DNA of 64,000 bases, taken from an uncultured Pelagibacteraceae bacterium. GTDB lineage: Bacteria > Pseudomonadota > Alphaproteobacteria > Pelagibacterales > Pelagibacteraceae. Made by a program: the position numbers and the translations under genes. A model generated the notes under the pieces. The model was not told the origin of the DNA, did no database searches, and saw nothing but the letters and a program-made list of their open reading frames with translations. The DNA is taken from the NCBI GenBank assembly GCA_902599335.1, contig CACKFA010000003.1, positions 1-64,000 on the forward strand. The letters run 5' to 3'. Positions 1 through 9,049 of this stretch are shown in pieces. The number at the start of each line of letters is the position of its first letter. Positions within the stretch are counted from its first letter, which is position 1.

Positions 1-1
1 T

Positions 2-139
2 ATAATTGATTTTTCTAAAGAGATGCCTTTCTTTTATGGACTATTTACAATTTTGTTTGCAATTATTTTAGGTGTTGGAGCCGCTTTTATAAGACGATTT
101 ATCTCAAATTTTAGAAAAAAATTATTAGTTAAATCTTAA
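2..139 (+). CDS. C-terminal fragment of a membrane protein (truncated by window start)
   Basis: Open frame from the window edge ...IIDFSKEMPFFYGLFTILFAIILGVGAAFIRRFISNFRKKLLVKS*; one hydrophobic helix then a basic tail. Confidence 0.5.
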   Translation: MIDFSKEMPFFYGLFTILFAIILGVGAAFIRRFISNFRKKLLVKS

Positions 140-1203
140 TTAAAATAATTTATATATAACTCGATAGTTGTAATACAAACCAAACCAACAGTTGCCATAC
201 CTACGAAACCTACAATAAAAGGTTTGTAACCCATATTTTTAATTTCTTTTAGATTGGTAGAAAGACCAATTGCTGCCATCGCCATTGTTAAAAATATTTT
301 TGAGGATAATTTAATACCCTCAATTGTAACCAACCATTTGTAATTATTTGAATACATTAGATCACCTAAATTTCTAATTATTATCATGGCTACAAATCCT
401 AATACGAAGTAAGGAAAAATATCTATTATTGAGTATTTCTTTTCTGTGGTTTTTCCTCGATTATAAAGATAAGCAAATAAAGGGATCATGATAATTAGAA
501 AGGTATTCCTTATTAATTTTGTGACAGTTGCAATATTTAAAGTTTCAGGACTATTAAATTGCTGGTCATAAATTAATCCTGCAGCTGCAACTTGAGAGGT
601 TTCATGGATAGAGGTTCCTAAAAACAATCCAATTAATAAAGGCTCACTTTCGAAATAAAAGTTAGCAAAATAGGGATAAATAAGCATCGAAAGTATTCCG
701 AACAATGTAATGTTAGCAATTGCATATGATACCTCATTTTTTTTTGCACCAATAACAGGAGCAGTAGCCATTATTGCGGTAGTACCACAGACAGTGCTGC
801 CTATAGATATTAAGTAAGCCATTCTTGTTGGTATTTTTAATTTCTTAATAAGAAGTTTAATTGTTATTAATACACTAATTATACAGATTATAATTAATGG
901 AATTGCTATTGTTCCAAATTCTAAAAATTCAAATGGTTTCAATTGAATACCCAAGCAAATAATACCCAGTTTTAGAATATATTTCTGTGTGAAATCTAAT
1001 CCTCTTAAAAAACTTTCTCTAATTTGAAAAACATTTCCGAAAAACATCCCCAATAAAATTGCGATCATCGCAGTAGATATTGGGCTTTTGTCATAGCCTA
1101 ATAATTCAATACCAAGAATATTATTGAAACCCTGAGATAAAGTGTAAAGAACAAAAGCTAGTATAATACCCGGTATTACTACCAGGTATTTTTTTAATTT
1201 CAT
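136..1203 (-). CDS. YeiH/UPF0324 family putative sulfate (sulfite) exporter
   Basis: 355-aa polytopic protein; motifs such as LLGMFFGN, KLGIICLGIQL, GSTVCGTTAIMATAPVIGA, GTSIHETSQVAAAG typical of YeiH family; next to sulfonate genes. Confidence 0.85.
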   Translation of the reverse strand: MKLKKYLVVIPGIILAFVLYTLSQGFNNILGIELLGYDKSPISTAMIAILLGMFFGNVFQIRESFLRGLDFTQKYILKLGIICLGIQLKPFEFLEFGTIAIPLIIICIISVLITIKLLIKKLKIPTRMAYLISIGSTVCGTTAIMATAPVIGAKKNEVSYAIANITLFGILSMLIYPYFANFYFESEPLLIGLFLGTSIHETSQVAAAGLIYDQQFNSPETLNIATVTKLIRNTFLIIMIPLFAYLYNRGKTTEKKYSIIDIFPYFVLGFVAMIIIRNLGDLMYSNNYKWLVTIEGIKLSSKIFLTMAMAAIGLSTNLKEIKNMGYKPFIVGFVGMATVGLVCITTIELYINYFN

Positions 1204-1219
1204 GAAAGACTAAAGTTAA

Positions 1220-2387
1220 TTAAGCACTTCTGTAAAGTTTGGTCATAACAAATTCTCTATGACCTAAAGCTTCAGCGCAGGTTAATCTTCCGTTAGCAGC
1301 TCTAATAGTTGCTTTAATTAATTCATCTCCTGCTTGATCTAAATTCATTTCTCTTGAAAGAATTTTAGAAACATCGCAATCAATATGCTCACTCATTTTA
1401 ATTGCTGTTAATGGATTAGCAGTTAATTTTACTACAGGTTCAATTGGGTTTCCGATGATATTTCCTTGTCCAGTTGGAAATAAATGAATATTAAATCCGC
1501 CAGCAGCTTGTAAAGTTACACATTCAGCAGCAGCCGAAGATGTATCCATAAAATATAAACCTGGACCTTTTTGTGGTTCTTCAGCCGGTGTCAAAACATC
1601 TACAAATTGTCTTGATCCAATTTTTTGAAAATTACCAAAAGCCTTTTCTTCAATAGTAGTTAAACCACCTGCAATATTTCCAGCAGTTGGTTGGCTTTCA
1701 GATAAATCATCTGTAGCCTCCTTTAGAATAAAGTCGTTATATTCATTCCAGGTTTTTTTTAAATTTTTCTTGTGCCTCTGGAGTTTTACCTCTTTTTTCA
1801 CAAACAGTTTCAGCACCGGTTAATTCAGAAGTTTCTCCGAAACATAAATGAACACCTAATGGCTCAAGTTTATCCATTAAATTTCCAACAGTAGGATTAG
1901 ATGCAAGCCCTGACGTAGTATCAGATTCTCCACATTTTACTGAAATCCATAAATCACTGATTGGACATTCTTCTCTTTGTTTTTCTGATGCCCACATTGA
2001 AAATTCTTGTGCTTTTTTAGAAGCTTTCATAATAGTTTCAATATCTCCAGCTCCTTCTATACTAAATCCCTCAACTGGTTTACCAGTTTTAGCCACTTCA
2101 TCTACAATTCTTTTTGTCCATTTCGGTTCAATTCCAATAATGATTGCAGCTGCTACATTTGGATTTTTTGCAGTTCCAATCATAGTTCTAAAATGTAATT
2201 CTAAATCTGCTCCAAATTGTAGTCTTCCGTATGAATGAGGAAGGGCAATTGTTCCTTTAATATTGTTTGCCACAGCTTCAGCGCATGCGTTTGATATGTC
2301 ATCTACTGGAAGAATGATTACGTGATTTCTTGTTCCGGTTCTGCCGTTTTCTCTTTTATAACCTAAAAAACTTTTTGGTATTTCCAT
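1220..2387 (-). pseudogene. suyB: (2R)-sulfolactate sulfo-lyase beta subunit (UxaA/SuyB family), interrupted by a frameshift at an A8 tract
   Basis: ORFs 1743..2387 (N-terminal part) and 1220..1816 (C-terminal part) are collinear halves of one UxaA-family protein; ...[16 protein letters not shown] | [41 protein letters not shown]... joins if one A is removed from the tract at 1753-1760; adjacent to suyA and xsc. Confidence 0.8.
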
Positions 2388-2391
2388 ATAA

Positions 2392-2676
2392 TTACCACTT
2401 CTTCGTTTTTACATTATGAACATGTACATGCTCACCTTTTTTAATTGATTTAACTACTTTGCCAATATCGTGACCATACTTAATAATAGTGTCACCTTCA
2501 TTAAGGTCAGTCATAGCTATCTTATGACCTAAAGGAATTTCATCTGCTGATTGAATGCTTACAGTTTTGTCGTTTTCCATTACCCAGCAAGAGCAATCTT
2601 GTTTTGGAGTGATTTTCTCAATTACAACTACTCCAACGTTATCTTTTTCATCGTGAATTATAATATCTGTTGCCAT
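2392..2676 (-). CDS. suyA: (2R)-sulfolactate sulfo-lyase alpha subunit (SAF-domain, UxaA N-terminal-like)
   Basis: 94-aa SAF-domain protein (...[63 protein letters not shown]...) immediately upstream of suyB. Confidence 0.82.
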   Translation of the reverse strand: MATDIIIHDEKDNVGVVVIEKITPKQDCSCWVMENDKTVSIQSADEIPLGHKIAMTDLNEGDTIIKYGHDIGKVVKSIKKGEHVHVHNVKTKKW

Positions 2677-2788
2677 ATCGTGTCGATTTGTTTGTTTGAA
2701 TTTTGTAAAATCTTATATATTAATCGCAAAAATTAACAAACGAATTTTAAAAATACTTAAAATTACACTTTAGAGAGGTTCTAGTTTT

Positions 2789-4573
2789 ATGACAAAAATG
2801 ACAACAGAAGAAGCTTTTGTAAAAGTTTTACAAATGCACGGTATTGAACATGCGTTTGGAATTATCGGTTCAGCCTTTATGCCAATTTCAGATATTTTTC
2901 CAGATGCAGGTATTACTTTCTGGGATGTCGCTCATGAAACAAATGGTGGTTTAATTGCTGATGGTTACACACGAGCTACAGGTAAAATGTCAATGGTTAT
3001 TGCTCAGAACGGACCTGGAATTACTGGATTAGTTACACCAATCAAAACAGCTTATTGGAATCACACTCCTCTTTTATTAGTTACACCGCAAGCAGCAAAC
3101 AAAACAATGGGGCAAGGTGGATTTCAAGAAGTAGAGCAAATGAATTTATTCAAAGACATGGTTTGTTATCAAGAAGAAGTAAGAGACCCATCAAGAATGG
3201 CTGAAGTACTAAATAGAGTTATAGAAAAAGCTATAAGAGGATCAGCTCCAGCACAAATTAATGTTCCAAGAGATTATTGGTGTCAAGTAATTGATATCGA
3301 TCTTCCTCCAATTGTAAGACTTGAAAGACAAGGAGGAGGAAATGATGCTGTAGCTAAAGCAGCTGACTTACTATCTAGAGCAAAGTTTCCAGTAATTTTA
3401 TCAGGAGCAGGTGTTGTTATTGGAGGAGCTATAGAAGCTACAAAAAAACTTGCAGAAAAATTAGATTCACCTGTTTGTTCAGGTTATCAACATAATGACA
3501 GTTTCCCAGGGAGCCATCCTTTAGCAGTTGGTCCTCTTGGATACAATGGATCAAAAGCTGCAATGGAATTAATTTCAAAAGCCGATGTAGTGTTAGCTTT
3601 GGGAACTAGATTAAATCCATTTTCGACTTTGCCTGGTTATGGAATTGATTATTGGCCAAAAAACGCAAACATCATTCAAGTTGATATTAATCCTGACAGA
3701 ATAGGTTTAACTAAAAAAGTTACTGTAGGAATAAGTGGTGATGCAAAATTAGTTGCTGAACAAATTTTAGAAAAATTATCTTCAAACGCTGGTGATACTG
3801 ATAGACAAGCTAGAAAAGATTTAATTCATCAAACTAAATCAGCTTGGTTACAAAAACTTTCAAGTTTAGATCATGAAGATGATGATGAAGGAACAGTTTG
3901 GAATAAAGAAGCTAGAGAAAGAGATGCGGATAGAATGTCACCGAGACAAGCTTGGAGAGCAATTCAAGCAGGAATGCCTGATGATGTAATTATATCAAGT
4001 GATATTGGAAATAATTGTGCTATTGGTAATGCCTACCCTACATTCGAAAAGCCAAGAAAATATTTAGCACCAGGTTTATTTGGTCCTTGTGGTTATGGTT
4101 TTCCATCAATATTAGGAGCAAAAATTGGTTGTCCGGATACTCCTGTTATTGGATTTGCTGGTGATGGTGCCTTTGGAATAAGCATGAATGAAATGAGTTC
4201 ATGTGCAAGAGAAGAATGGCCCGCAATAACAATGGTTATTTTCAGAAATTATCAATGGGGAGCAGAAAAAAGAAATACAACACTTTGGTTTGATAATAAC
4301 TTTGTTGGTACAGAGTTAGATCCTGAATTAAGTTATGCTAAAGTTGCTGATGCTTGTGGTTTAAAAGGTATAACTGTTAGAACAATGGAAGAAACTACAA
4401 ATGCTATTAAACAATCATGCGAAGATCAAAAAAAAGAGATTACAACCTTTATTGAAGTAATTTTAAACCAAGAACTTGGTGAACCTTTTAGAAGAGATGC
4501 TATGAAAAAGCCTGTTAGAGTTGCTGGTATTGATAAAAAAGATATGAAGCCTCAAAAATCTTTAAATGGATGA
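2789..4573 (+). CDS. xsc: sulfoacetaldehyde acetyltransferase (ThDP-dependent)
   Basis: 594 aa; strong Xsc-like N-terminus MTTEEAFVKVLQMHGIEHAFGIIGSAFMPISDIFPDAGITFWD...ADGYTRATGKMSMVIAQNGPGIT; ThDP motif GDGAFGISMNEMSSCAREEWPAITMVIFRN. Confidence 0.95.
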   Translation: MTKMTTEEAFVKVLQMHGIEHAFGIIGSAFMPISDIFPDAGITFWDVAHETNGGLIADGYTRATGKMSMVIAQNGPGITGLVTPIKTAYWNHTPLLLVTPQAANKTMGQGGFQEVEQMNLFKDMVCYQEEVRDPSRMAEVLNRVIEKAIRGSAPAQINVPRDYWCQVIDIDLPPIVRLERQGGGNDAVAKAADLLSRAKFPVILSGAGVVIGGAIEATKKLAEKLDSPVCSGYQHNDSFPGSHPLAVGPLGYNGSKAAMELISKADVVLALGTRLNPFSTLPGYGIDYWPKNANIIQVDINPDRIGLTKKVTVGISGDAKLVAEQILEKLSSNAGDTDRQARKDLIHQTKSAWLQKLSSLDHEDDDEGTVWNKEARERDADRMSPRQAWRAIQAGMPDDVIISSDIGNNCAIGNAYPTFEKPRKYLAPGLFGPCGYGFPSILGAKIGCPDTPVIGFAGDGAFGISMNEMSSCAREEWPAITMVIFRNYQWGAEKRNTTLWFDNNFVGTELDPELSYAKVADACGLKGITVRTMEETTNAIKQSCEDQKKEITTFIEVILNQELGEPFRRDAMKKPVRVAGIDKKDMKPQKSLNG

Positions 4574-4949
4574 TATAAAAATAAGTTCTAATCGAAGTTT
4601 TGGAATTGTTTTTTTTATAGTTTTTTTGCTTATTGCTTTATATCCCTTAACTTATAGTCAAGATATAAGAATCTGGTCAGTAATAATTTCTATAATCTTC
4701 TTAGTCCTAGGTTTATTTAACTCTAAAATTTTAACTCCTTTAAACAAACTTTGGTTTAAATTTGGAATATTTCTCGGGAAAATAATATCTCCAATAATTA
4801 TGGGAATAATCTTTTTTTTAGTAGTAACACCTATAGGTTTATTAATGAGATTATTAGGAAAAGACTTAATAAATTTGAAATATAATAATAATAAATCTTA
4901 TTGGATTGAAAAAAAGGGTCCAAAAAGTAAAATGAAAAATCAATTTTAA
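4566..4949 (+). CDS. SxtJ-like membrane protein
   Basis: 127-aa, three hydrophobic helices, ...GRIISPIIMGIIFF-type segment and 'LLMRLLGKDLINLKYNNNKSYWIEK' tail; overlaps xsc stop; precedes tiny ORF plus carbamoyltransferase. Confidence 0.7.
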   Translation: MDDIKISSNRSFGIVFFIVFLLIALYPLTYSQDIRIWSVIISIIFLVLGLFNSKILTPLNKLWFKFGIFLGKIISPIIMGIIFFLVVTPIGLLMRLLGKDLINLKYNNNKSYWIEKKGPKSKMKNQF

Positions 4950-4950
4950 T

Positions 4951-5100
4951 ATGAGTTTTATCAAAGAATTTTGGGAATTTTTAAAAGTAAGAAAAAAATA
5001 TTGGCTTTTACCAATTATAATCGTTTTAGTGTTATTTGGAGGTTTAATTGTGTTAACTCAAGGTTCAGCAGTAGCTCCATTTATATACACAATTTTTTAA
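4951..5100 (+). CDS. DUF5989 / SxtK-like small membrane protein (49 aa, below ORF-track cutoff)
   Basis: Manual translation MSFIKEFWEFLKVRKKYWLLPIIIVLVLFGGLIVLTQGSAVAPFIYTIF*; starts right after the SxtJ-like stop and ends 1 nt before the carbamoyltransferase start. Confidence 0.8.
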   Translation: MSFIKEFWEFLKVRKKYWLLPIIIVLVLFGGLIVLTQGSAVAPFIYTIF

Positions 5101-5101
5101 A

Positions 5102-6937
5102 GTGAGTTCAATTTTAGGTATTTCAGCATTCTATCACGACAGCGCTGCATGTATTTTAGTGGATGGAAAAATAGTTGCTGCAGCTCAGGAGGAGAGATTT
5201 ACCAGAAAAAAACATGATGCAAACTATCCTTATAACGCAATTGAGTTTGTTTTAAAATTTTCAAATTTAAAGTTAAGTGAGGTAGACCAAATAGTTTTTT
5301 TTGAAAAACCATTTTTAAAATTTGAAAGATTATTAGAAACATACGTTGCTTTTGCACCCAAAGGTTTTGTCTCTTTTGCAAAAGCTATGCCTTTGTGGAT
5401 TAAAGAAAAGCTTTTTCAAAAAAATCTTTTATTTAATAAACTTAAGCAACATGATGAAAATTATAAATCTGATGAAAACATTTTCTTTTCCGATCACCAT
5501 TTAAGTCATGCAGCGAGCGCTTTTTTTCCATCACCTTTCGAAGAAGCTGTTATTTTAACTGCAGATGGAGTAGGTGAGTGGGCAACAACAACAGTTGCTG
5601 TTGGAAAAAATGAAACCTTAGAAATCAAAAAAGAAATTCATTTTCCTCATTCACTTGGACTACTTTATTCAGCTTTTACATATTATACAGGTTTTAAGGT
5701 AAACAGTGGTGAATATAAATTGATGGGTTTAGCTCCATACGGAACTCCTATTTATGAGGATAAAGTAAAAAAATTATTTGATTTTAAAGAGGATGGTACT
5801 TTTAGACTAGATCAAAAATATTTTAACTACGCAACTGGACTTACAATGACAAATGAAAAATTTAATAGTTTATTTGGTCAAAAACCTCGTAATTCTCAAA
5901 ATGAAAAGATAACTCAATTTCATATGGATATTGCATCATCAATTCAAAAAGTTACCGAAGAAATTATGATTAAGTTGACAAGATCTATTCGAGAAGAATA
6001 TGGAATTAAAAATCTATGTTTAGCTGGAGGTGTAGCATTAAATTGTGTTGCAAATGGAAAAATTCTTAAAGAAAAAATTTTTGATAATATTTGGATCCAG
6101 CCTGCTGCCGGTGATGCAGGTGGTTCTTTAGGAGCAGCTTTAGCACTATGGCATATTGATCAAGGCAATAAAAGATCAATAAATTTGAACGACGATATGA
6201 AGGGTTCATATTTAGGAACCGAATATAGTCAAGAAGAAATTGAAACCGAACTGAAAGCTGCAGGTGCTAATTTTGAAACTTTTAAGTACGAAGAATTAAT
6301 TGATAAAACTTCTGACTTTTTATCAAATGAAAAAGCTATTGGATGGTTTCAAGGAAGGATGGAATTTGGTCCAAGAGCTTTAGGAGGCAGGTCTATTTTA
6401 GGAGATCCGAGATCTGATAAAATGCAAAAAAATTTAAATCTTAAAGTTAAATATAGAGAAAGCTTTAGACCTTTTGCACCTTCAGTTCTGAGAGAGGATT
6501 TATCAGATTGGTTTGAGATAAATGTTGATAGTCCCTACATGTTATTAGTTGCAAATGTCAATCAAAGTAAAAAGATAGAAATGAACGATGAACAAAAAAA
6601 TCTTTTTGGTATAGATAAATTAAATATTAAGAGATCAGAAATTCCTGCAGTTACTCATGTCGATTATTCAGCTAGAGTTCAAACAGTTACAAAAAATACT
6701 AATAATCGTTATTATGATTTAATTTCTAAGTTTAAGGAAAAAACAGGTTGTCCAGTAATAGTGAACACCTCTTTTAATGTTAGGGGTGAACCAATTGTAA
6801 ATACACCAACCGATGCTTTTAATTGCTTTATGGGAACAGAATTAGATTATTTAGTTATTGGTGACTGTATTTTAGATAAATTAAAACAGAACCCCAAACT
6901 TAAAAAAGACTATACAAAAGAATTTGAATTAGATTAA
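5102..6937 (+). CDS. NodU/CmcH/SxtI-type carbamoyltransferase
   Basis: 611 aa; ILGISAFYHDSAACILVDGKIVAAAQEERFTRKKHD, CLAGGVALNCVANGKI, GRMEFGPRALGGRSILGDPR, NTSFNVRGEPIV motifs; GTG start. Confidence 0.93.
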   Translation: MSSILGISAFYHDSAACILVDGKIVAAAQEERFTRKKHDANYPYNAIEFVLKFSNLKLSEVDQIVFFEKPFLKFERLLETYVAFAPKGFVSFAKAMPLWIKEKLFQKNLLFNKLKQHDENYKSDENIFFSDHHLSHAASAFFPSPFEEAVILTADGVGEWATTTVAVGKNETLEIKKEIHFPHSLGLLYSAFTYYTGFKVNSGEYKLMGLAPYGTPIYEDKVKKLFDFKEDGTFRLDQKYFNYATGLTMTNEKFNSLFGQKPRNSQNEKITQFHMDIASSIQKVTEEIMIKLTRSIREEYGIKNLCLAGGVALNCVANGKILKEKIFDNIWIQPAAGDAGGSLGAALALWHIDQGNKRSINLNDDMKGSYLGTEYSQEEIETELKAAGANFETFKYEELIDKTSDFLSNEKAIGWFQGRMEFGPRALGGRSILGDPRSDKMQKNLNLKVKYRESFRPFAPSVLREDLSDWFEINVDSPYMLLVANVNQSKKIEMNDEQKNLFGIDKLNIKRSEIPAVTHVDYSARVQTVTKNTNNRYYDLISKFKEKTGCPVIVNTSFNVRGEPIVNTPTDAFNCFMGTELDYLVIGDCILDKLKQNPKLKKDYTKEFELD

Positions 6938-6947
6938 ATCTTTTAAC

Positions 6948-8252
6948 ATGCAAATTATTAATGATGATAATTGTAGTTGGATTAATGATTTAAATCCAAG
7001 ATCGAATATTAAAAATTTAGAAAAAAATGAAGAGTGTGAATGGCTTATTATAGGTGCTGGCTACACAGGTTTGTCAGCTGCAAGAAAATTAGGTCAACTT
7101 TACCCAAACCAAAAAATATTATTAGTTGATGCTCAGCTAGCAGGCGAGGGTGCTAGCTCAAGAAACTCGGGATACTTAGTGGATACAACACTTAATGATG
7201 GTTTTACCTCTAATAAAGAATTAGATAATTATAAAAAAAAAGCAGACATCTACAAATTGGGAATAGATGTTATTAAAAAATTTATTAAAGAATATCAGGT
7301 AGATTGTGATTGGAATGAATGTGGAAAATATTTTGCATCATCAAAACAAGAAGATAAAAAAATATTAGAAAATTTTTCAGGTACGTTATCAAAACTAGGT
7401 TTTGAACACAATTTGTTATTAAATAAAGAACTTAAAAAAAGATTAGGTACCAATTTTTACAATATTGCTCTTCATACAAAAGGAGGGATTTTATTACATC
7501 CAGGTAAATTGGTTAGAGCTATGATTGACACATTACCTGAAAATGTAAATCTTTATGAAAATTCTCCATTATTAAATTGGAAAAAGAAAAATAGTACAGT
7601 CATTTGTGAATTTAAAAATAGTTCAATTAAAACTAAAAAGATTATTTTTGCTACAAATGGATTTCTGAAGTCATTAGGAATAAAATCAAATTATAATTTT
7701 CCAATTACTTTAACAGCTAGCATGACTAGATCTTTATCAGATGAAGAGTTTGCATTTATCGGCGAACCAAAAGAGTGGGGTGTTTTGCCTGTTAGACCAA
7801 TGGGTGCTACTATTAGAATGACAAAAGATAGAAGAATTTTAATTAGAAATACTGCAGAAGTTTATAGTCCTTATCAAATGTCTAAATCTGAATTAACCAA
7901 AAGAGCATTAAAACAAAACATTGGAATTAAAAAAAGATTTCCGGAATTACCGGAAGATATTATTCAATCTTCTTGGTCAGGGGTTGTTTCAAGAACAAGA
8001 AATAGTTCTCAAATTTTTGAAAAAATAGATGAAAATATATTTGTTGCAGGTTGTTATAATGGTTCTGGTATTGGAGTGGGTACTTTATTTGGAGAGCAAA
8101 TTGCAATTAAAGCAAGTAATGAAAATACAAAAGAGATTGAAACTATTGAAGCAAGAAATAAACCCACTTGGCTTCCTCCTGAACCAATTTTAAGTTTAGG
8201 AGTTAGAGCTAGGTTGATTTATGAACGTTTCAAAGCAAAATCTGAGATTTAG
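6948..8252 (+). CDS. FAD-dependent oxidoreductase (DAO/DadA-type amine/amino-acid oxidase fold)
   Basis: WLIIGAGYTGLSAARKLGQLYP dinucleotide-binding motif, GEGASSRNSGYLVD, C-terminal GCYNGSGIGVGTLFGEQIA. Confidence 0.85.
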   Translation: MQIINDDNCSWINDLNPRSNIKNLEKNEECEWLIIGAGYTGLSAARKLGQLYPNQKILLVDAQLAGEGASSRNSGYLVDTTLNDGFTSNKELDNYKKKADIYKLGIDVIKKFIKEYQVDCDWNECGKYFASSKQEDKKILENFSGTLSKLGFEHNLLLNKELKKRLGTNFYNIALHTKGGILLHPGKLVRAMIDTLPENVNLYENSPLLNWKKKNSTVICEFKNSSIKTKKIIFATNGFLKSLGIKSNYNFPITLTASMTRSLSDEEFAFIGEPKEWGVLPVRPMGATIRMTKDRRILIRNTAEVYSPYQMSKSELTKRALKQNIGIKKRFPELPEDIIQSSWSGVVSRTRNSSQIFEKIDENIFVAGCYNGSGIGVGTLFGEQIAIKASNENTKEIETIEARNKPTWLPPEPILSLGVRARLIYERFKAKSEI

Positions 8253-9049
8253 TTTAATACAGACATGGGATCAAGTCGTGTTTGAAACCAATTCACTCTA
8301 AAATCCAAATGTGGTCCTGTTGATCTTCCTGTTGATCCTACAGTTCCTATAACATCTCCTTGATTAATTTGATCACCAACTGAGACCAAAACATTTTCTA
8401 AATGAGAATATATAGTAGATATCCCATGACCATGATCCATTATTACTGTTCCACCAGTATAGTACAAATCATCTTCAGCCATAGTAACGACACCCGAACC
8501 AGATGATTTAATCATCGTTCCTTGTTTAGCAGCAATATCTATTCCGTAGTGAGGCCATCTTGGTTTACCATTTAAAATTCTTTGACTACCATAAACACCA
8601 CTGATTATACCTTCAACTGGCATGATAAATTTTTCTTTAAAAAATTGTAGATCCGAATTAATTGCTCTTGCTTCTCCAATTGCATTATTTTCTTTTTTAA
8701 TTCTTTTATAAACAGATTCAGGTGGAGTGACTTTACTTTCTGCCAAACCATCTATTCTTTGAATATTGTATTTTCGCTTTAAAACTTTTTTTGTAGTTAT
8801 TGATTTTTTTCCATCAATAACTTTTGTAAAAGTTAGGTCGTATTTTTGATCTCGATCTATACCAAAGACAAAAAAACCATCTTTTGAGACTTTTACTTCT
8901 TTTTTTCCAACTAAAATTTTAGCATTAGGGTTAGTTTTACCTAATATAAAATGACCTTGTAGAAATTTACCTTGGAATTCAATAGCTTTTACTGGTGATA
9001 TAAAAATTAAAAAAACAAAAAAAAGGCTATAAATTATTGAGCTGTCCAT
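8249..9049 (-). CDS. M23 family metallopeptidase (LytM domain), secreted
   Basis: Signal peptide MDSSIIYSLFFVFLIFISPVKA, GVYGSQRILNGKPRWPHYGIDIAAKQGTMI..., VIMDHGHGISTIYSHL, STGRSTGPHLDFRV; ORF track starts at 9112 but the start at 9049 fits the signal peptide. Confidence 0.88.
   Translation of the reverse strand: MDSSIIYSLFFVFLIFISPVKAIEFQGKFLQGHFILGKTNPNAKILVGKKEVKVSKDGFFVFGIDRDQKYDLTFTKVIDGKKSITTKKVLKRKYNIQRIDGLAESKVTPPESVYKRIKKENNAIGEARAINSDLQFFKEKFIMPVEGIISGVYGSQRILNGKPRWPHYGIDIAAKQGTMIKSSGSGVVTMAEDDLYYTGGTVIMDHGHGISTIYSHLENVLVSVGDQINQGDVIGTVGSTGRSTGPHLDFRVNWFQTRLDPMSVLN

Noticed and set aside
1220-1816. Independent 198-aa protein starting [21 protein letters not shown]
   Set aside because: First ~22 residues are the out-of-frame shadow of suyB; only the sequence from TWNEYNDF onward is conserved, so it is the C-terminal half of suyB, not a separate gene.
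2007-2198. 63-aa plus ORF (and 2551-2736)
   Set aside because: Antisense to suyB/suyA with no recognisable features; the coding strand is clearly the suy genes.
5199-5381. 60-aa minus ORF
   Set aside because: Antisense to the conserved N-terminal region of the carbamoyltransferase.
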